Assembly: GCA_951828585.1 (NCBI GenBank)
Contig: OX639991.1
Coordinates: 1,024,576 to 1,088,575 of the forward strand
Direction: 5' to 3'
DNA from: Longimicrobiales bacterium
GTDB taxonomy: Bacteria; Gemmatimonadota; Gemmatimonadetes; Longimicrobiales; Gaopeijiaceae
DNA length: 64,000 nucleotides
Notes under the pieces: model-generated
The model's database searches: none
Told to the model about the DNA's origin: nothing
What the model saw: only the letters and a program-made list of their open reading frames with translations
Position numbers and translations under genes: made by a program
Part shown: piece after piece, positions 1 through 9,151 of the stretch
How positions within the stretch are numbered: the stretch's first letter is position 1
How the letters are laid out: each line of letters begins with the position of its first letter

Positions 1-191
1 GCCTCGTTGAAGAGGTGCGGCTTCAGCCGCGGTTCGCGGGCTACCAAATCGGCGAAGACCTCCCGCAGGGATCCCCCACAAGCCGTCAGTTCACGGACCC
101 CGCCGGTGACCGGCTCCAGGAGGGACGGCAGGAAGACGGTGACCGTGGGCCTCGGGCGTCCGGCAACGCGCGTCGTGCTCGGGATGTCCAC
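1..191 (-). CDS. MoaD/ThiS family ubiquitin-like protein (3' part cut by window edge)
   Basis: Reading leftwards from a GTG at 191, the frame stays open to the window edge. It contains a beta-grasp-like pattern: a strand ending FLPSLLEPVTGG, then the helix SLREVFADLVAREPRLKPHLF. This is the usual layout of MoaD/ThiS sulfur-carrier-like proteins (about 90 residues); the C-terminal Gly-Gly lies outside the window, so sulfur-carrier competence cannot be judged. It starts only 4 bp after the stop of the upstream BNR-propeller gene, so the two are probably co-transcribed. The GTG start is chosen because no ATG is available upstream in frame. Confidence 0.7.
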   Translation of the reverse strand, partial: MDIPSTTRVAGRPRPTVTVFLPSLLEPVTGGVRELTACGGSLREVFADLVAREPRLKPHLFNE

Positions 192-195
192 GGCC

Positions 196-1245
196 CTACG
201 CCCACACCGAGACGTGAAGGATTCTGGGCAGAATCACCGGCAGGTTCGTCCAGCTCCCGCCCAGATCGCGGCTCACGTGCAGCGTCCCCGAAGTCGTCCC
301 CATGTACACGCCGCCCGGCTCCAGGTTGTCGACGGCCATCGCGCCACGAAGCACTCCGCCGTACGCGTGAACCTCCGGAAGACCCGCCGAGGCGGAGTCC
401 CAGCTGTCGCCCCCGTCCATGCTCCGAAAGACCTGCAGCGCACCGCCGACCGGCAACCGGTACTGATCGGCTTCGAGCGGCACCGAGAAGAGGAACCGGC
501 TGGCGGCGTCCAGCACGACCGGAAAGCCGAAGGTGGACGGGAGACCGTGTTGATTTCGCGCCCAGCTCTCACCTCCGTCCCGGCTCCGGTACATCCCCGA
601 ATGATCCTGCCTGTAAATCCGCCGCGGATCGTCCGGATCCTGGGCCAGCCCATGCACACAGTGCCCGATCTCCTTGAATTCCTCGTCCTCGTGCGCCCAG
701 TACACGCCCCGGTTCTTCGGAATCCACGTGGCCCCGCCGTCGTCTGTTCGAAAGACGCCCACCGCCGAGATCCCACACCACATGCGGTCCGGATCGTTGT
801 GGTCAAAGAGAAAGGCATGACAGCAGAGCCCCCCCGCCCCCGGCATCCACCCCCCGCGCGTCTCATGCTCATTGAGCCCCGGCACCGGCTGCCAGGACCG
901 GCCGCCATCCCCGCTCGTGAACACCCCCGCGTCCTGCACACCCGCGTACACCGTACCCCGGTTCTCGCGCAGCGTCCAAATCTGCCGCAGCCTGCGATCG
1001 TCGCCGTCCGGGTAGGCCGGTCCGTCCTCAACCTGTTCCCACGACTCCCCGTCGGGTGACAGGAAAATCGCGGGTCCGTAGATCTCGCTGGCCACCGCCG
1101 CGACGAACCCCCCGCCTTCCAACCGCAGCCCCGCCGTAACCTTCCATCCCTTGAAGAAGGGTCCTTCGACCTCCCACTGGCGACGATCGTCGCTCGTCAC
1201 CCAGAACCCGCCCTTCGCGGTACCCACCAGCAACCGCACACTCAT
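196..1245 (-). CDS. BNR/VPS10-like beta-propeller protein (sialidase-fold)
   Basis: A 349-residue protein made of repeated beta-propeller blades, with Asp-box-like strings such as SPDGESWEQV, SGDGGRSWQPV, TDDGGATW, SRDGGESW and SMDGGDSWDS at regular spacing. Such repeats define the BNR/WD40-YVTN sialidase-like fold, but nothing shows glycosidase activity. There is no signal peptide, so it is probably cytoplasmic. The start at 1245 (MSVRLLVGTAKGG) is preferred over a longer in-frame start because AAGGAG lies about 11 bases upstream of it. The MoaD/ThiS-like gene follows 4 bp after its stop. Function unknown. Confidence 0.85.
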   Translation of the reverse strand: MSVRLLVGTAKGGFWVTSDDRRQWEVEGPFFKGWKVTAGLRLEGGGFVAAVASEIYGPAIFLSPDGESWEQVEDGPAYPDGDDRRLRQIWTLRENRGTVYAGVQDAGVFTSGDGGRSWQPVPGLNEHETRGGWMPGAGGLCCHAFLFDHNDPDRMWCGISAVGVFRTDDGGATWIPKNRGVYWAHEDEEFKEIGHCVHGLAQDPDDPRRIYRQDHSGMYRSRDGGESWARNQHGLPSTFGFPVVLDAASRFLFSVPLEADQYRLPVGGALQVFRSMDGGDSWDSASAGLPEVHAYGGVLRGAMAVDNLEPGGVYMGTTSGTLHVSRDLGGSWTNLPVILPRILHVSVWA

Positions 1246-1418
1246 GTCCAAGCTGTCTCCTTGTTTCGGTTTCCGTCCGTCCGCCGACCCCGGGCCGAAG
1301 TCCCCGCGGGACCCGGACGGCAAGGCATCCGGCGGACGGCCGGGTTATTATTGCCCCGGCGAATGACGCGCCACAATCGCGCACCCGGACGCCCACGTGC
1401 AATGCACCCGACACACCC

Positions 1419-1844
1419 ATGACAGATCCCCGCCCGGTCGTGCTCTTCGACGGCGTTTGCAACTTCTGCAACGCCACCGTGCGCTGGACGGCCGCCCGCG
1501 ACCCCCGTGCCCGCTTTCGATTCGCCCCCCTCCACTCCCCCGCCGCCCATCGCGTGATCACCCTCGCCGACCCCGGCACCGGCGTTGACGCCCTCCCCGA
1601 CTCCATCGTCCTCGTCGACCAGGCCGGCGTCCACACGGCCTCCACTGCCCTGCTGCGAATCGCGCGCCACCTGCGCTTCCCCTACCCGGCCCTGTCCCTC
1701 GCCGTCATCATTCCCCGCCCACTCCGCGACACCGCCTACCGCCTCTTCGCACGCAATCGCTACCGGTGGTTCGGCCGCAGCGAGGAGTGCCCGCTGCCGC
1801 CGCCCGGTTTCGCCTCCCGATTCCTGGACCAGGAAGACGACTGA
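1419..1844 (+). CDS. DCC-family (DUF393) thiol-disulfide oxidoreductase-like protein
   Basis: A 141-residue protein with the DCC signature near its N terminus (LFDGVCNFCN, residues about 9-18), carrying the CxxC pair, and the DALPDSIVLVD strand typical of DUF393/YuxK-like proteins. The family is thioredoxin-like and proposed to act in thiol-disulfide exchange; the substrate is unknown. Length and motif order are normal. It diverges from the BNR gene (start 1245) and converges on the DUF4143 ATPase gene, which ends 22 bp away on the other strand. Confidence 0.85.
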   Translation: MTDPRPVVLFDGVCNFCNATVRWTAARDPRARFRFAPLHSPAAHRVITLADPGTGVDALPDSIVLVDQAGVHTASTALLRIARHLRFPYPALSLAVIIPRPLRDTAYRLFARNRYRWFGRSEECPLPPPGFASRFLDQEDD

Positions 1845-1865
1845 TAGGCTCCCTCCACACGTTCC

Positions 1866-3014
1866 CTACACCAGATCGCCGCCCCACAACCGCCGCACAA
1901 ACTCCGCCGCGGGCAGCACATCGATCCCGTCCGCGGTCCGCCGCCCACGCGCCTCCAGGCACACAATCACCCGCCGTGCCGGACTGTGTTCCTGAGCCAG
2001 ACTGCGCAGCCCCTTCAGGTGATGTCGGCCGATCACCGCGCTCGCCTTCGCCTCCATTGCCAGGCCCATGTCGCCCACCACGAAGTCGACCTCGACACCG
2101 CTGGGCAGGCGCCAGTGTGTCAGTTCACCGTCGAATTCCGTGTAGGCGATCCAGGCGGCGATCTCGTGGTGGACCCAGTTCTCGAAGGCCTTCCCGTACA
2201 ACTCGGACCCCCGCTCCACGCTTCCCCGCCGGGCCAGCCGATTCACCACCCCGAGATCGGAGAAGTAGAACTTCGGTGCGCCGATCAGGCGCCGCTTCCG
2301 TCGTTTCCGGTATGCCGGAAGCCACCGTCCCAGAAGGGTGTCCTCGAGGATGCCGAAGTAGTTTTTCACCGCGTTGGCCGACACCCCGCACTCGCGGGCG
2401 ATGTTCGAGAAGTTGACGGGCTCGGTGTCGCTGAGCGCCGCGGCATCCAGGAAGCCGGAGAAGGCGGGCAGATTCCGGACCAGGCCTTCGGCGGCCACTT
2501 CTTCCTTGAGGTAATCGGCGATGTAGGCGTCCAGCAGCCTGCGGGGACGGTCGGCCTGGTAGACGCGAGGCAGATACCCGTGATTGAGCAGGCGGTCGAG
2601 ATCGAAGTGTTCGCGGAGTTCGCCGGCCGTTACACCGCGCAGTTCATATCGAACAGCCCGCCCGCCCAGGAGATTGGCCGCGCCGCGCCTCACCTTTCTG
2701 GCGCTGGATCCGCAGAGAGCGAAGTGGAGTCCCCGGTTCTCCATCAGCCAGTGGACCTCGTCGAGGAGCGCCGGCACCTTCTGGACTTCATCGATGACGA
2801 TCTGCCGCCCGGGGTCCGGATTCGCCTCCAGTTCCAGCCGCAGGAGTTCGGGCCGGGTCGCGTATCGCCTGAATTGATCGCTCTTGAGCAGGTCGATCCA
2901 GAGTCCGCGGGCATAGTGCTGCCGCAGCAGGGTGCTCTTGCCCGCCTGCCGCGGTCCCCAAAGGAAGAACGTCTCGCTTCCCGAAGGCGGGAGAACCAGG
3001 TTTCGTGTGAACAT
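1866..3014 (-). CDS. AAA_14/DUF4143 ATPase
   Basis: A 382-residue protein with a Walker A motif GPRQAGKST near residue 20, a Walker B region IVIDEVQKVP near residue 75, a sensor-like FALCGSSARKV, then a C-terminal DUF4143 half ending in a restriction-nuclease-like core (LPSGVEVDFVVG, EAKAS). This is the architecture of the AAA_14-DUF4143 family, abundant in prokaryotes and of uncertain function, sometimes linked to toxin-antitoxin or defence loci. The ATG at 3014 is favoured over an in-frame TTG at 3023; a 16-bp perfect palindrome lies immediately upstream. A second family member is at 55367-56524. Confidence 0.85.
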   Translation of the reverse strand: MFTRNLVLPPSGSETFFLWGPRQAGKSTLLRQHYARGLWIDLLKSDQFRRYATRPELLRLELEANPDPGRQIVIDEVQKVPALLDEVHWLMENRGLHFALCGSSARKVRRGAANLLGGRAVRYELRGVTAGELREHFDLDRLLNHGYLPRVYQADRPRRLLDAYIADYLKEEVAAEGLVRNLPAFSGFLDAAALSDTEPVNFSNIARECGVSANAVKNYFGILEDTLLGRWLPAYRKRRKRRLIGAPKFYFSDLGVVNRLARRGSVERGSELYGKAFENWVHHEIAAWIAYTEFDGELTHWRLPSGVEVDFVVGDMGLAMEAKASAVIGRHHLKGLRSLAQEHSPARRVIVCLEARGRRTADGIDVLPAAEFVRRLWGGDLV

Positions 3015-3022
3015 GAACTTCA

Positions 3023-3038
3023 ATTTATCATGATAAAT
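3023..3038. promoter_or_regulatory. 16-bp perfect palindrome upstream of DUF4143 ATPase
   Basis: ATTTATCATGATAAAT is perfectly self-complementary and AT-rich in a GC-rich setting, and ends 8 bp before the ATG of the ATPase gene. Position and symmetry suggest an operator for a dimeric repressor. Its core TTATCA/TGATAA half-sites match those upstream of the TumE gene at 55264-55284, with different spacing. The regulator is not identified. Confidence 0.5.
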
Positions 3039-3147
3039 CGGAGTGGTCCATCATTCTGTCACAGGATAACACCCCCGCGCGTTGCGACTTCATCCCGGAA
3101 TGACCCACATTGCCAGCCCCATCCCCCGCACAGGAGCCCCAACCGCC

Positions 3148-3693
3148 ATGCCCAGCCACCCATCCCCACTCCCCCGCCCAATCCTCCTCTTCGCCGCCCT
3201 CGCCCTCCTGCCCGCCCCCGTCCTCGCCCAGGACGCCGCCAGCTTCCGCCAGACCTGGCGCGGCGAGTTCGAGTCCTCGGCGCGCAAGCTCGTCGCCCTC
3301 GCCGAAGCGATGCCCGCCGAATCCTTCTCATGGCAGCCCATGGAAGGCGTGGCCACGGTGGCGAGCGCCTACATGCACATCGCCGCCTACAACTACCTGC
3401 TCCCCCTCAACATCGGGATCGAAGCCCCGGCCGGGGTGGACTACCAGAACTTCGAGGAGGCCGTCACCGAAAAGGACCAGGTCCTCGAGGTGCTGAACAC
3501 CTCGCTCGACCACGTCCGCCAGGCCGTCGACGGCATGAGCGACGCCGACCTGTCCGCCACCGCCAACCTCTTCGGCCGCGAGACGGCGGCGTGGGGCGTC
3601 CTCTTCCGTCTGGTCGCGCACATGAACGAGCACCTCGGGCAACAGATCGCGTATGCGCGGATGAACCGGGTAGTGCCGCCCTGGTCGGGTTAG
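3148..3693 (+). CDS. DinB-like four-helix protein with signal peptide
   Basis: The first 28 or so residues form a signal peptide (ILLFAALALLPAPVLAQ), followed by a DinB/YfiT-like helical domain: RGEFESSARKLVALAEAMPAESFSW at the start, a histidine in AYMHIAAYN, and the last helix LVAHMNEHLGQQIAYAR carrying the usual metal-ligand histidines. DinB-like proteins are putative metal-dependent enzymes, often thiol S-transferases; an exported copy is common in Gemmatimonadota and Acidobacteria. The start at 3148 is chosen over two upstream ATGs because AGGAG lies 11 bases before it and the signal peptide then begins sensibly. Confidence 0.85.
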   Translation: MPSHPSPLPRPILLFAALALLPAPVLAQDAASFRQTWRGEFESSARKLVALAEAMPAESFSWQPMEGVATVASAYMHIAAYNYLLPLNIGIEAPAGVDYQNFEEAVTEKDQVLEVLNTSLDHVRQAVDGMSDADLSATANLFGRETAAWGVLFRLVAHMNEHLGQQIAYARMNRVVPPWSG

Positions 3694-3706
3694 ACGAGGG
3701 GGATCG

Positions 3707-3812
3707 GACAGATTCCTACCAGAATCTGTCCTGAAGCCTGTCCCGAGGCCTTGTCACACTCCAAACCCGACCAATTCACGACGCCACAGTGACAGATTCC
3801 TACCAGAATCTG
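3707..3812. terminator. Paired hairpin repeats between convergent genes
   Basis: A 22-bp unit GACAGATTC-CTACCA-GAATCTG occurs at 3707-3728 and again at 3791-3812. The first copy, extended by TC, folds into a 9-bp perfect stem (GACAGATTC/GAATCTGTC). The pair lies between the stop of the DinB gene and the stop of the convergent DUF3179 gene, so a bidirectional transcription end is likely, but no U-tract follows. Confidence 0.4.
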
Positions 3813-3840
3813 ACCGGGAATCTGTCACGAACCCCGCACG

Positions 3841-5193
3841 TCACCCCCGAACCAGCCGCGTCTCCGGATACCGCGCATACCACCCGAACCAGAAAGCCCG
3901 GTGCGCCGGAAGCCGTTCCAGGCGCTCGCCGCCCGGCCCCACCAGCGCCCCCTCCTCGACCGTCCACCGCCCCCCACCTTCATCCCAGGCCGCGTCCACG
4001 GCATCCCACCGGGTAAACCGCCGACCGCCGCTCTCGTACACGCGGCTGGCCCCGCTCTGGTCCGTCAGAACCACGAACTCCCTCTCGCCGATGGCATCGT
4101 GATACACATGGTTCCGCGCCAGGAACACGACCCAGATCGCGAGCTGTTCACCGGGAGCTTCCGGAAAGCGCAGCGCCAGCACCTCGTCCTTGTTCCTCAA
4201 GCGCCCGTCCAGCTCCGGGACGCCGAACATCAGCCTGTCGGTGGCAAAGTAGTCCCGGTACGCCACCCCTTCTCCGTAGTCGCGCCGGTGTCCCGTGTCG
4301 AGGGACAGCACCAGGGTCCCGGGATGCCGCCTGCGCCATTCGCCCCAGGTGGTGGTGACGACATAGCGCGGCTCGAGCCGGATCCCCTGTCCCACGAGGG
4401 GACCGACGGCCGGCTCGCCCGCGAAGGTCGACCAGAGCGACATGGTGGCGTGATCGTACATGAGCTTGTTGGAGCGGTAGAGGAAGCCGCTCGTGCCGAG
4501 CTCGTGGTGCACCCCCTCGAAGGCCGACCGGTAGAGGATCATGGTCCCGCACAGGGTGCAGTACACCCCGGTGTAGTGCTCGCCCGCGATCGAGTCCTTG
4601 AACATCTCGTGCCAGGCCAGGATCCGCTTGGGATAGGCCCGCACGTCCCCGTCGAGCGCGACGCCGAAGATGACGTTGTCGTCCTCCAGGTAGTCCGCCT
4701 CGGCGGCGGTGATCATCTTCGGAAGGTCGAGGGGGGGAATCCCGTCGCGGGGGACGCCGCCCCAGCGGATCTCGTCGAGCCGGATGGTCGCGGCCGGACT
4801 GTCGTCGAAGTACTCCTCGAAGCTGGGATCGATTGTCACGTACAGCTCGGCCTTGAAGGTGGCGTACTCCGGATGCACGCCGGGATCGGTCCGCCAGATC
4901 CACTCCCACCAGCGCTCGAGAATGGTCCCCAGCCGCTGGCCCGTCCCGCGTTCGAGGATCGAGAACATGTGCCGCCGGTGGTCGTCGCTCGGGGCATAGC
5001 GGATCAGCTCGACGAGGATCGAGGCGTGCGCGTTTTCCCAGCCGTCCAGGATGAGTTGTTCGGCGGCGACTACCTGCAGGCTGTCCCCGGTGACGAGGGC
5101 CCAGAAGGCGTCGAGGGGCACCTGGGCGGCCAAGCGGGTAGAGAACGCGAGGAGGATGGTCCCGGTCAGCAGCAGGAGGATGAGTGCTCGCAT
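3841..5193 (-). CDS. DUF3179 domain-containing exported protein
   Basis: A 450-residue protein starting at ATG 5193 (MRALILLLLTGTILLAF, signal peptide to about residue 24). The DUF3179 hallmarks are present: GDVRAYPKRILAWHEM, then VYCTLCGTMILYRS with the CxxC pair, then GFLYRSNKLMYDHATMSLWS and a late DLTG-like segment (LDTGHRRDYGEGVAYRDYF). The family is widespread in exported bacterial and archaeal proteins with no established reaction. It lies alone, convergent with the DinB gene and divergent from the propeller-amidohydrolase gene. Confidence 0.85.
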   Translation of the reverse strand: MRALILLLLTGTILLAFSTRLAAQVPLDAFWALVTGDSLQVVAAEQLILDGWENAHASILVELIRYAPSDDHRRHMFSILERGTGQRLGTILERWWEWIWRTDPGVHPEYATFKAELYVTIDPSFEEYFDDSPAATIRLDEIRWGGVPRDGIPPLDLPKMITAAEADYLEDDNVIFGVALDGDVRAYPKRILAWHEMFKDSIAGEHYTGVYCTLCGTMILYRSAFEGVHHELGTSGFLYRSNKLMYDHATMSLWSTFAGEPAVGPLVGQGIRLEPRYVVTTTWGEWRRRHPGTLVLSLDTGHRRDYGEGVAYRDYFATDRLMFGVPELDGRLRNKDEVLALRFPEAPGEQLAIWVVFLARNHVYHDAIGEREFVVLTDQSGASRVYESGGRRFTRWDAVDAAWDEGGGRWTVEEGALVGPGGERLERLPAHRAFWFGWYARYPETRLVRG

Positions 5194-5331
5194 AGTGGCT
5201 TGAATAGACGGTCCCTGTGATCGACGCGCGAGGCAGTCCCCGTCCGCACACCCCACCCCGCGTTGCTTTTCACCCCAACAGCACTCCTATTCCCCCGAAG
5301 CCCCTTGCCAGCCCGTCCAGGAGGATACCCC

Positions 5332-8300
5332 ATGAAGTCCTTCCCGCACCTCGCATTGGCCGCGTTGCTCACCGCCACCTCCCCACCCCTCCTGGCCCAG
5401 GAAGCCGCCGACGCCACCGACACCGCGCAGGCCACGGCCAAACCCGACCCCGGCCCCCTCCGCACCATCGAGTTCGAGGTGGACGAGGGCACCTGGATGT
5501 TCCTCGACGTCTCCCCGGACGGGCGCACGATCGTCTTCGACCTCCTCGGCGACCTCTACACGGTGCCGATCGACGGCGGCACCGCCACCGCCCTCCTTTC
5601 AGGCCGCGACTGGGACCACATGCCACGCTACTCGCCGGACGGCACGCGAATCGCCTTCATCAGCGATCGCGACGGCATGATGAACCTCTGGACCGTGGCC
5701 GCCGACGGCTCCGACCCGAAACAGTACAGCAAGGCGCGCACCGACCCCCACCTGTCCCCCTTCTGGACACCCGACGGACAGATCATGGTGCGCAAGGAGG
5801 GCGAGCTGTGGACGTACTACCCCGAGGGCGGAAGCGGCTTCAAGGTCGACATCGAGGGATCGATTCAGGGGCCCGCCATTTCACCCGACGGCCGCTACAT
5901 CTTCTACAGCACATCAACCTTCTCGGCGGCGGGCGGGCCGTCGTCTTCAAGCCTCCACCGCTTCGACCGCATGACCGCCGAGACGATCCCGCTCGGATCC
6001 GGCGTGCGTCCGCAGATCTCGCCCGACGGGCGCCACATGGTGTATGCCCGCCGCCACCATGAACTGGTCGCCCTGCGGGCCCGGGACCTGGTCACCGGAA
6101 CCGACCGCCAACTCGTCCCCTCCATCACGCCGATCTCGCCGCGCGGCAGCCAGGACGTGCTGCCCGGCTACGCCTTCACCCCGGACGGCTCCAGCGTCGT
6201 CATCACCATCGACGGCAGGATCAGCCGGGTGGACGTGCAGAGCGGCGCCGTACAGGACATCCCCTTCACGGCCACGGTCTCGCAGCAAGTCGCCGAACAG
6301 ATCCTCACTCCCATGCAGCAACCCGACGACGACCTCGAGGTCAAGGTCCTGCGCTACCCCTCGATCTCGCCGGACGGCTCGAGAATGGTCTTCAGCGCGC
6401 TGGGAAAGCTCTACATCACGGACCTTCCGGATGGCACGCCCCAGCGCCTGACCGACGCCGACGAGCGGGAATACATGCCCGCCTTCTCGCCCGACGGCGC
6501 TTCCATCGCATACGTCAACTGGACCGACACCGCTTACGGGCACGTCAAGGTCATCCCCGCGTCCGGCGGCAACACGCGCACGCTCTCGGCCCATCCCGGC
6601 CGCTACTCCAGCCCCACCTGGTCGAATGACGGCACGAAGGTCGCCTTCGCACGCGGTGGCCAGGGCGGCGTCGAACTGCTGGGAGACCAGCCGCACGACC
6701 AGGACTACTTCGAGCTCTTCTGGGTCCCCTCGGCGGGCGGCGACCCGCAACTGGTCACCACGATGGTCCCGAGCCGCCGGCGCGGCTTCCCCATGCGCTA
6801 CTACCCGGTCATCGCCTTCAACTCCGACGGCACCCGGCTCTTCTTCAGCGAGTGGGCGGGCGCATCCGGCCCGGGACAGCCCGCGCAGGCGACCCTCCAA
6901 TCGGTCCGCCTGGACGGCTTCGACAAGAAGGGACACCTCAAGTTCAACGCCTTCGACGAGGTGCTGCCCTCGCCGGACGGCAGACGCGTCGCATATGTGC
7001 GCCGGGCCCAGGTCTGGGTCTCGGATCTGCCGCAGTATCCGACCCAGGTCGTGAACCTCAACTTCGAGAGCCCCTCGATCCCCCTGAAGCAGCTAACCAA
7101 ACAGGGCGGCAACTACGTCGGCTGGCTGGGGAACAACACGGTCACCTGGCTCTTCACCAACCGGCTCTACCGGCAGGATGTCGAGGCGGACTCGGCCCAG
7201 CAGGTTGCGGAGATCCGGCTGACGGTCCCCCGCGCACGCCCCGAAGGAAGGATCGCCTTCACCAATGCGCGCATCATCACGATGCGGGATGACGAGGTGA
7301 TCGAGGGCGGGACGATCGTCGTGGACGGAAACCGTATCGTGAGCGTTGGAGAAGACGTCCCGATTCCCCCGGACGCCGTGGTCGTCGACGCCTCCGGCAA
7401 GACGATCATGCCGGGACTCATCGACTCCCACGCCCACCTGCACTACGCCTCCTTCGAGCTCTTCCCGCAGCAGAAGTGGGAGTACATCGCGAACCTCGCG
7501 TACGGCGTCACCTCGACCTTCGATCCCTCGGCTCACAACATCGACGTCTTCTCGCAGGCGGAGATGGTCGAGGCCGGCGAGATGCTGGGACCCCGCATCT
7601 ACTCGACGGGCGATGTGATCTACGGGACCGAGGCCAACTTCCCCGTGGTCTACGAGAACATCAGCGGCATCGACGCGGCGCGGGATGTGGTCAAGCGCTT
7701 CAAGGCCTACAACCCGGCGATGCTCAAGGAGTACATGCAGCTGCGGCGCGACGAGCGGCAGTGGGTCAAGCAGGCGGCCCGCGAGGAGGGAGTCCGGCTG
7801 ACCTCGGAGGGCGGAGGGGACATGGTGCGCGACCTGACGCTGGCGCTCGACGGGTACACCGCGGTCGAGCACACGCTCCCGCTGACGCCCGTGCACGACG
7901 ACGTGATCGAGCTGGTCGCGCGCACCGGGCTCCACTACACCCCGACGCTCATCGTGGCGTACCTGGGATCCAACGTCATCCAGTACTTCGAGGAGTTCGA
8001 AGACATCCACGACGATCCGAAGGTACGCCGCTTCACCCCGGAGGCGGTGGTCGAAGGCTCACGCTACTGGAGACATGTGCCCGAAGAGGAGCTGGACTTC
8101 ATCGACGGGGCGACCGACGGCAAGAAGATCCTCGACCGCGGCGGCTACGTGACGGTGGGCGCGCACGGGAACCGCCAGGGAATCGGGATGCAGTGGGAGC
8201 TGTGGACCTTCGTGATGGGGGGATTCACGCCGCTCGAGGCGATTCGGGCCGCAACCTACGACGGTGCGCTGAAGATCGGCTACGAACGGGACCTGGGGTC

Positions 8301-8529
8301 GCTGGAGCCCGGCAAGCTGGCCGACTTCCTTGTGCTGAACGGCAATCCTCTGGAGGACATAAGGAACACCGGGGAGATATGGTACGTGGTCAAGAACGGC
8401 TTCGTGTGGGATGGCGAGTCGATGACGCAGGTGTGGCCCGGAATGAAGGCGCTTGAGCGGTTCCATTGGCAGACTGAGGGGGAGATGAGGCGCTGGGCTG
8501 CGCCGGAGGTGGAGGGGGTGGGGCGGTGA
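5332..8529 (+). CDS. TolB/WD40-like propeller fused to amidohydrolase
   Basis: A 1065-residue exported enzyme. The signal peptide (LALAALLTATSPPLLAQ) is followed by about 600 residues of TolB-like blades with repeated SPDG strings (DVSPDGRTIVF, YSPDGTRIAFIS, FSPDGASIAYV), then a metal-dependent amidohydrolase: GLIDSHAHLHYAS supplies the HxH ligands, AVEHTLPLTP a later histidine, TVGAHGNRQGIGMQWEL the C-terminal region, and LEPGKLADFLVLNGNPLEDI the return of the composite beta-sandwich. The substrate is unknown; relatives are predicted periplasmic cyclic-amide or dipeptide hydrolases. The start is supported by AGGAGG 7 bases upstream. It is typical of Gemmatimonadota. Confidence 0.9.
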   Translation: MKSFPHLALAALLTATSPPLLAQEAADATDTAQATAKPDPGPLRTIEFEVDEGTWMFLDVSPDGRTIVFDLLGDLYTVPIDGGTATALLSGRDWDHMPRYSPDGTRIAFISDRDGMMNLWTVAADGSDPKQYSKARTDPHLSPFWTPDGQIMVRKEGELWTYYPEGGSGFKVDIEGSIQGPAISPDGRYIFYSTSTFSAAGGPSSSSLHRFDRMTAETIPLGSGVRPQISPDGRHMVYARRHHELVALRARDLVTGTDRQLVPSITPISPRGSQDVLPGYAFTPDGSSVVITIDGRISRVDVQSGAVQDIPFTATVSQQVAEQILTPMQQPDDDLEVKVLRYPSISPDGSRMVFSALGKLYITDLPDGTPQRLTDADEREYMPAFSPDGASIAYVNWTDTAYGHVKVIPASGGNTRTLSAHPGRYSSPTWSNDGTKVAFARGGQGGVELLGDQPHDQDYFELFWVPSAGGDPQLVTTMVPSRRRGFPMRYYPVIAFNSDGTRLFFSEWAGASGPGQPAQATLQSVRLDGFDKKGHLKFNAFDEVLPSPDGRRVAYVRRAQVWVSDLPQYPTQVVNLNFESPSIPLKQLTKQGGNYVGWLGNNTVTWLFTNRLYRQDVEADSAQQVAEIRLTVPRARPEGRIAFTNARIITMRDDEVIEGGTIVVDGNRIVSVGEDVPIPPDAVVVDASGKTIMPGLIDSHAHLHYASFELFPQQKWEYIANLAYGVTSTFDPSAHNIDVFSQAEMVEAGEMLGPRIYSTGDVIYGTEANFPVVYENISGIDAARDVVKRFKAYNPAMLKEYMQLRRDERQWVKQAAREEGVRLTSEGGGDMVRDLTLALDGYTAVEHTLPLTPVHDDVIELVARTGLHYTPTLIVAYLGSNVIQYFEEFEDIHDDPKVRRFTPEAVVEGSRYWRHVPEEELDFIDGATDGKKILDRGGYVTVGAHGNRQGIGMQWELWTFVMGGFTPLEAIRAATYDGALKIGYERDLGSLEPGKLADFLVLNGNPLEDIRNTGEIWYVVKNGFVWDGESMTQVWPGMKALERFHWQTEGEMRRWAAPEVEGVGR

Positions 8530-8554
8530 AGACAGGTTCCGGGGATTTGTCCCG

Positions 8555-9062
8555 TCAGAACCGCAACGACACTCCCAACCCGAACTGCCCCACCGGCGTA
8601 ACCGTCAGGGCAAGATTCGCGTCGTCCAGACGAAGACGCCTTCGGTAGTGCGCATTGGTTCTGTTGGCCAGCCTCCAGGCCGAAACGGATGCCCAGATGC
8701 GACTTCCCAGGACGGTCAATGCGCTGGCCATCGCGACAACCTGAATCTTTCTTGTGCAGTTGGGATCCAGTTCAAAATCAGGGGGGGAAGGGTGACTGAC
8801 ATCGGTCGGCATGATACACAGCACCCGCGAACAGGCTCACCACCACCCCCAGCAGGACGGCCGACGGCAGAGCTGCGTCCCTGTCCCCCGCGTAGTCGTG
8901 GCCGGTAATGGGTACGATCCATTCGAGCGTGGCGGCAAGCAACGGAGTCTTCTTCAGGTCCTCATAGCGTTCCTCGGGACTCTTCCGCTGGGCCTGGGCC
9001 TGGCCGGCAAGGCTGAGCAGGGCGCCGAGAACGATGGCCGCGATGATGTGACGATGCCTCAG
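8555..9062 (-). pseudogene. Exported small membrane protein, frameshifted at a G7 run and lacking a standard start
   Basis: Two overlapping minus-strand frames make one protein. The N part reads LRHRHIIAAIVLGALLSLAGQAQAQ (signal peptide) to GAVYHADRCQSPFPP. The C part, one frame over, continues DFELDPNCTRKIQ to the terminal GQFGLGVSLRF, which looks like a genuine C terminus. The switch falls at a run of seven G at 8781-8787. An AAGGAGG site sits 8 bases before a CTG (9060-9062) where an ATG would be expected. The gene is therefore either decayed or carries a sequence error in the G run plus a rare CTG start. No family assigned. Confidence 0.55.
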
Positions 9063-9151
9063 GTCCCGACCCTCCTTCGGTCCTGTTGGAATCAGCGAGT
9101 GGCCCTGCCGGCAATATGGGTTACGACCGAGATCGAGACTAGCCTCAGCGT

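Noticed and set aside
3707-3812. Mobile-element (REP/MITE) interpretation of the 22-bp hairpin pair
   Set aside because: Only two copies, both between convergent stops; a transcript-end role is simpler.
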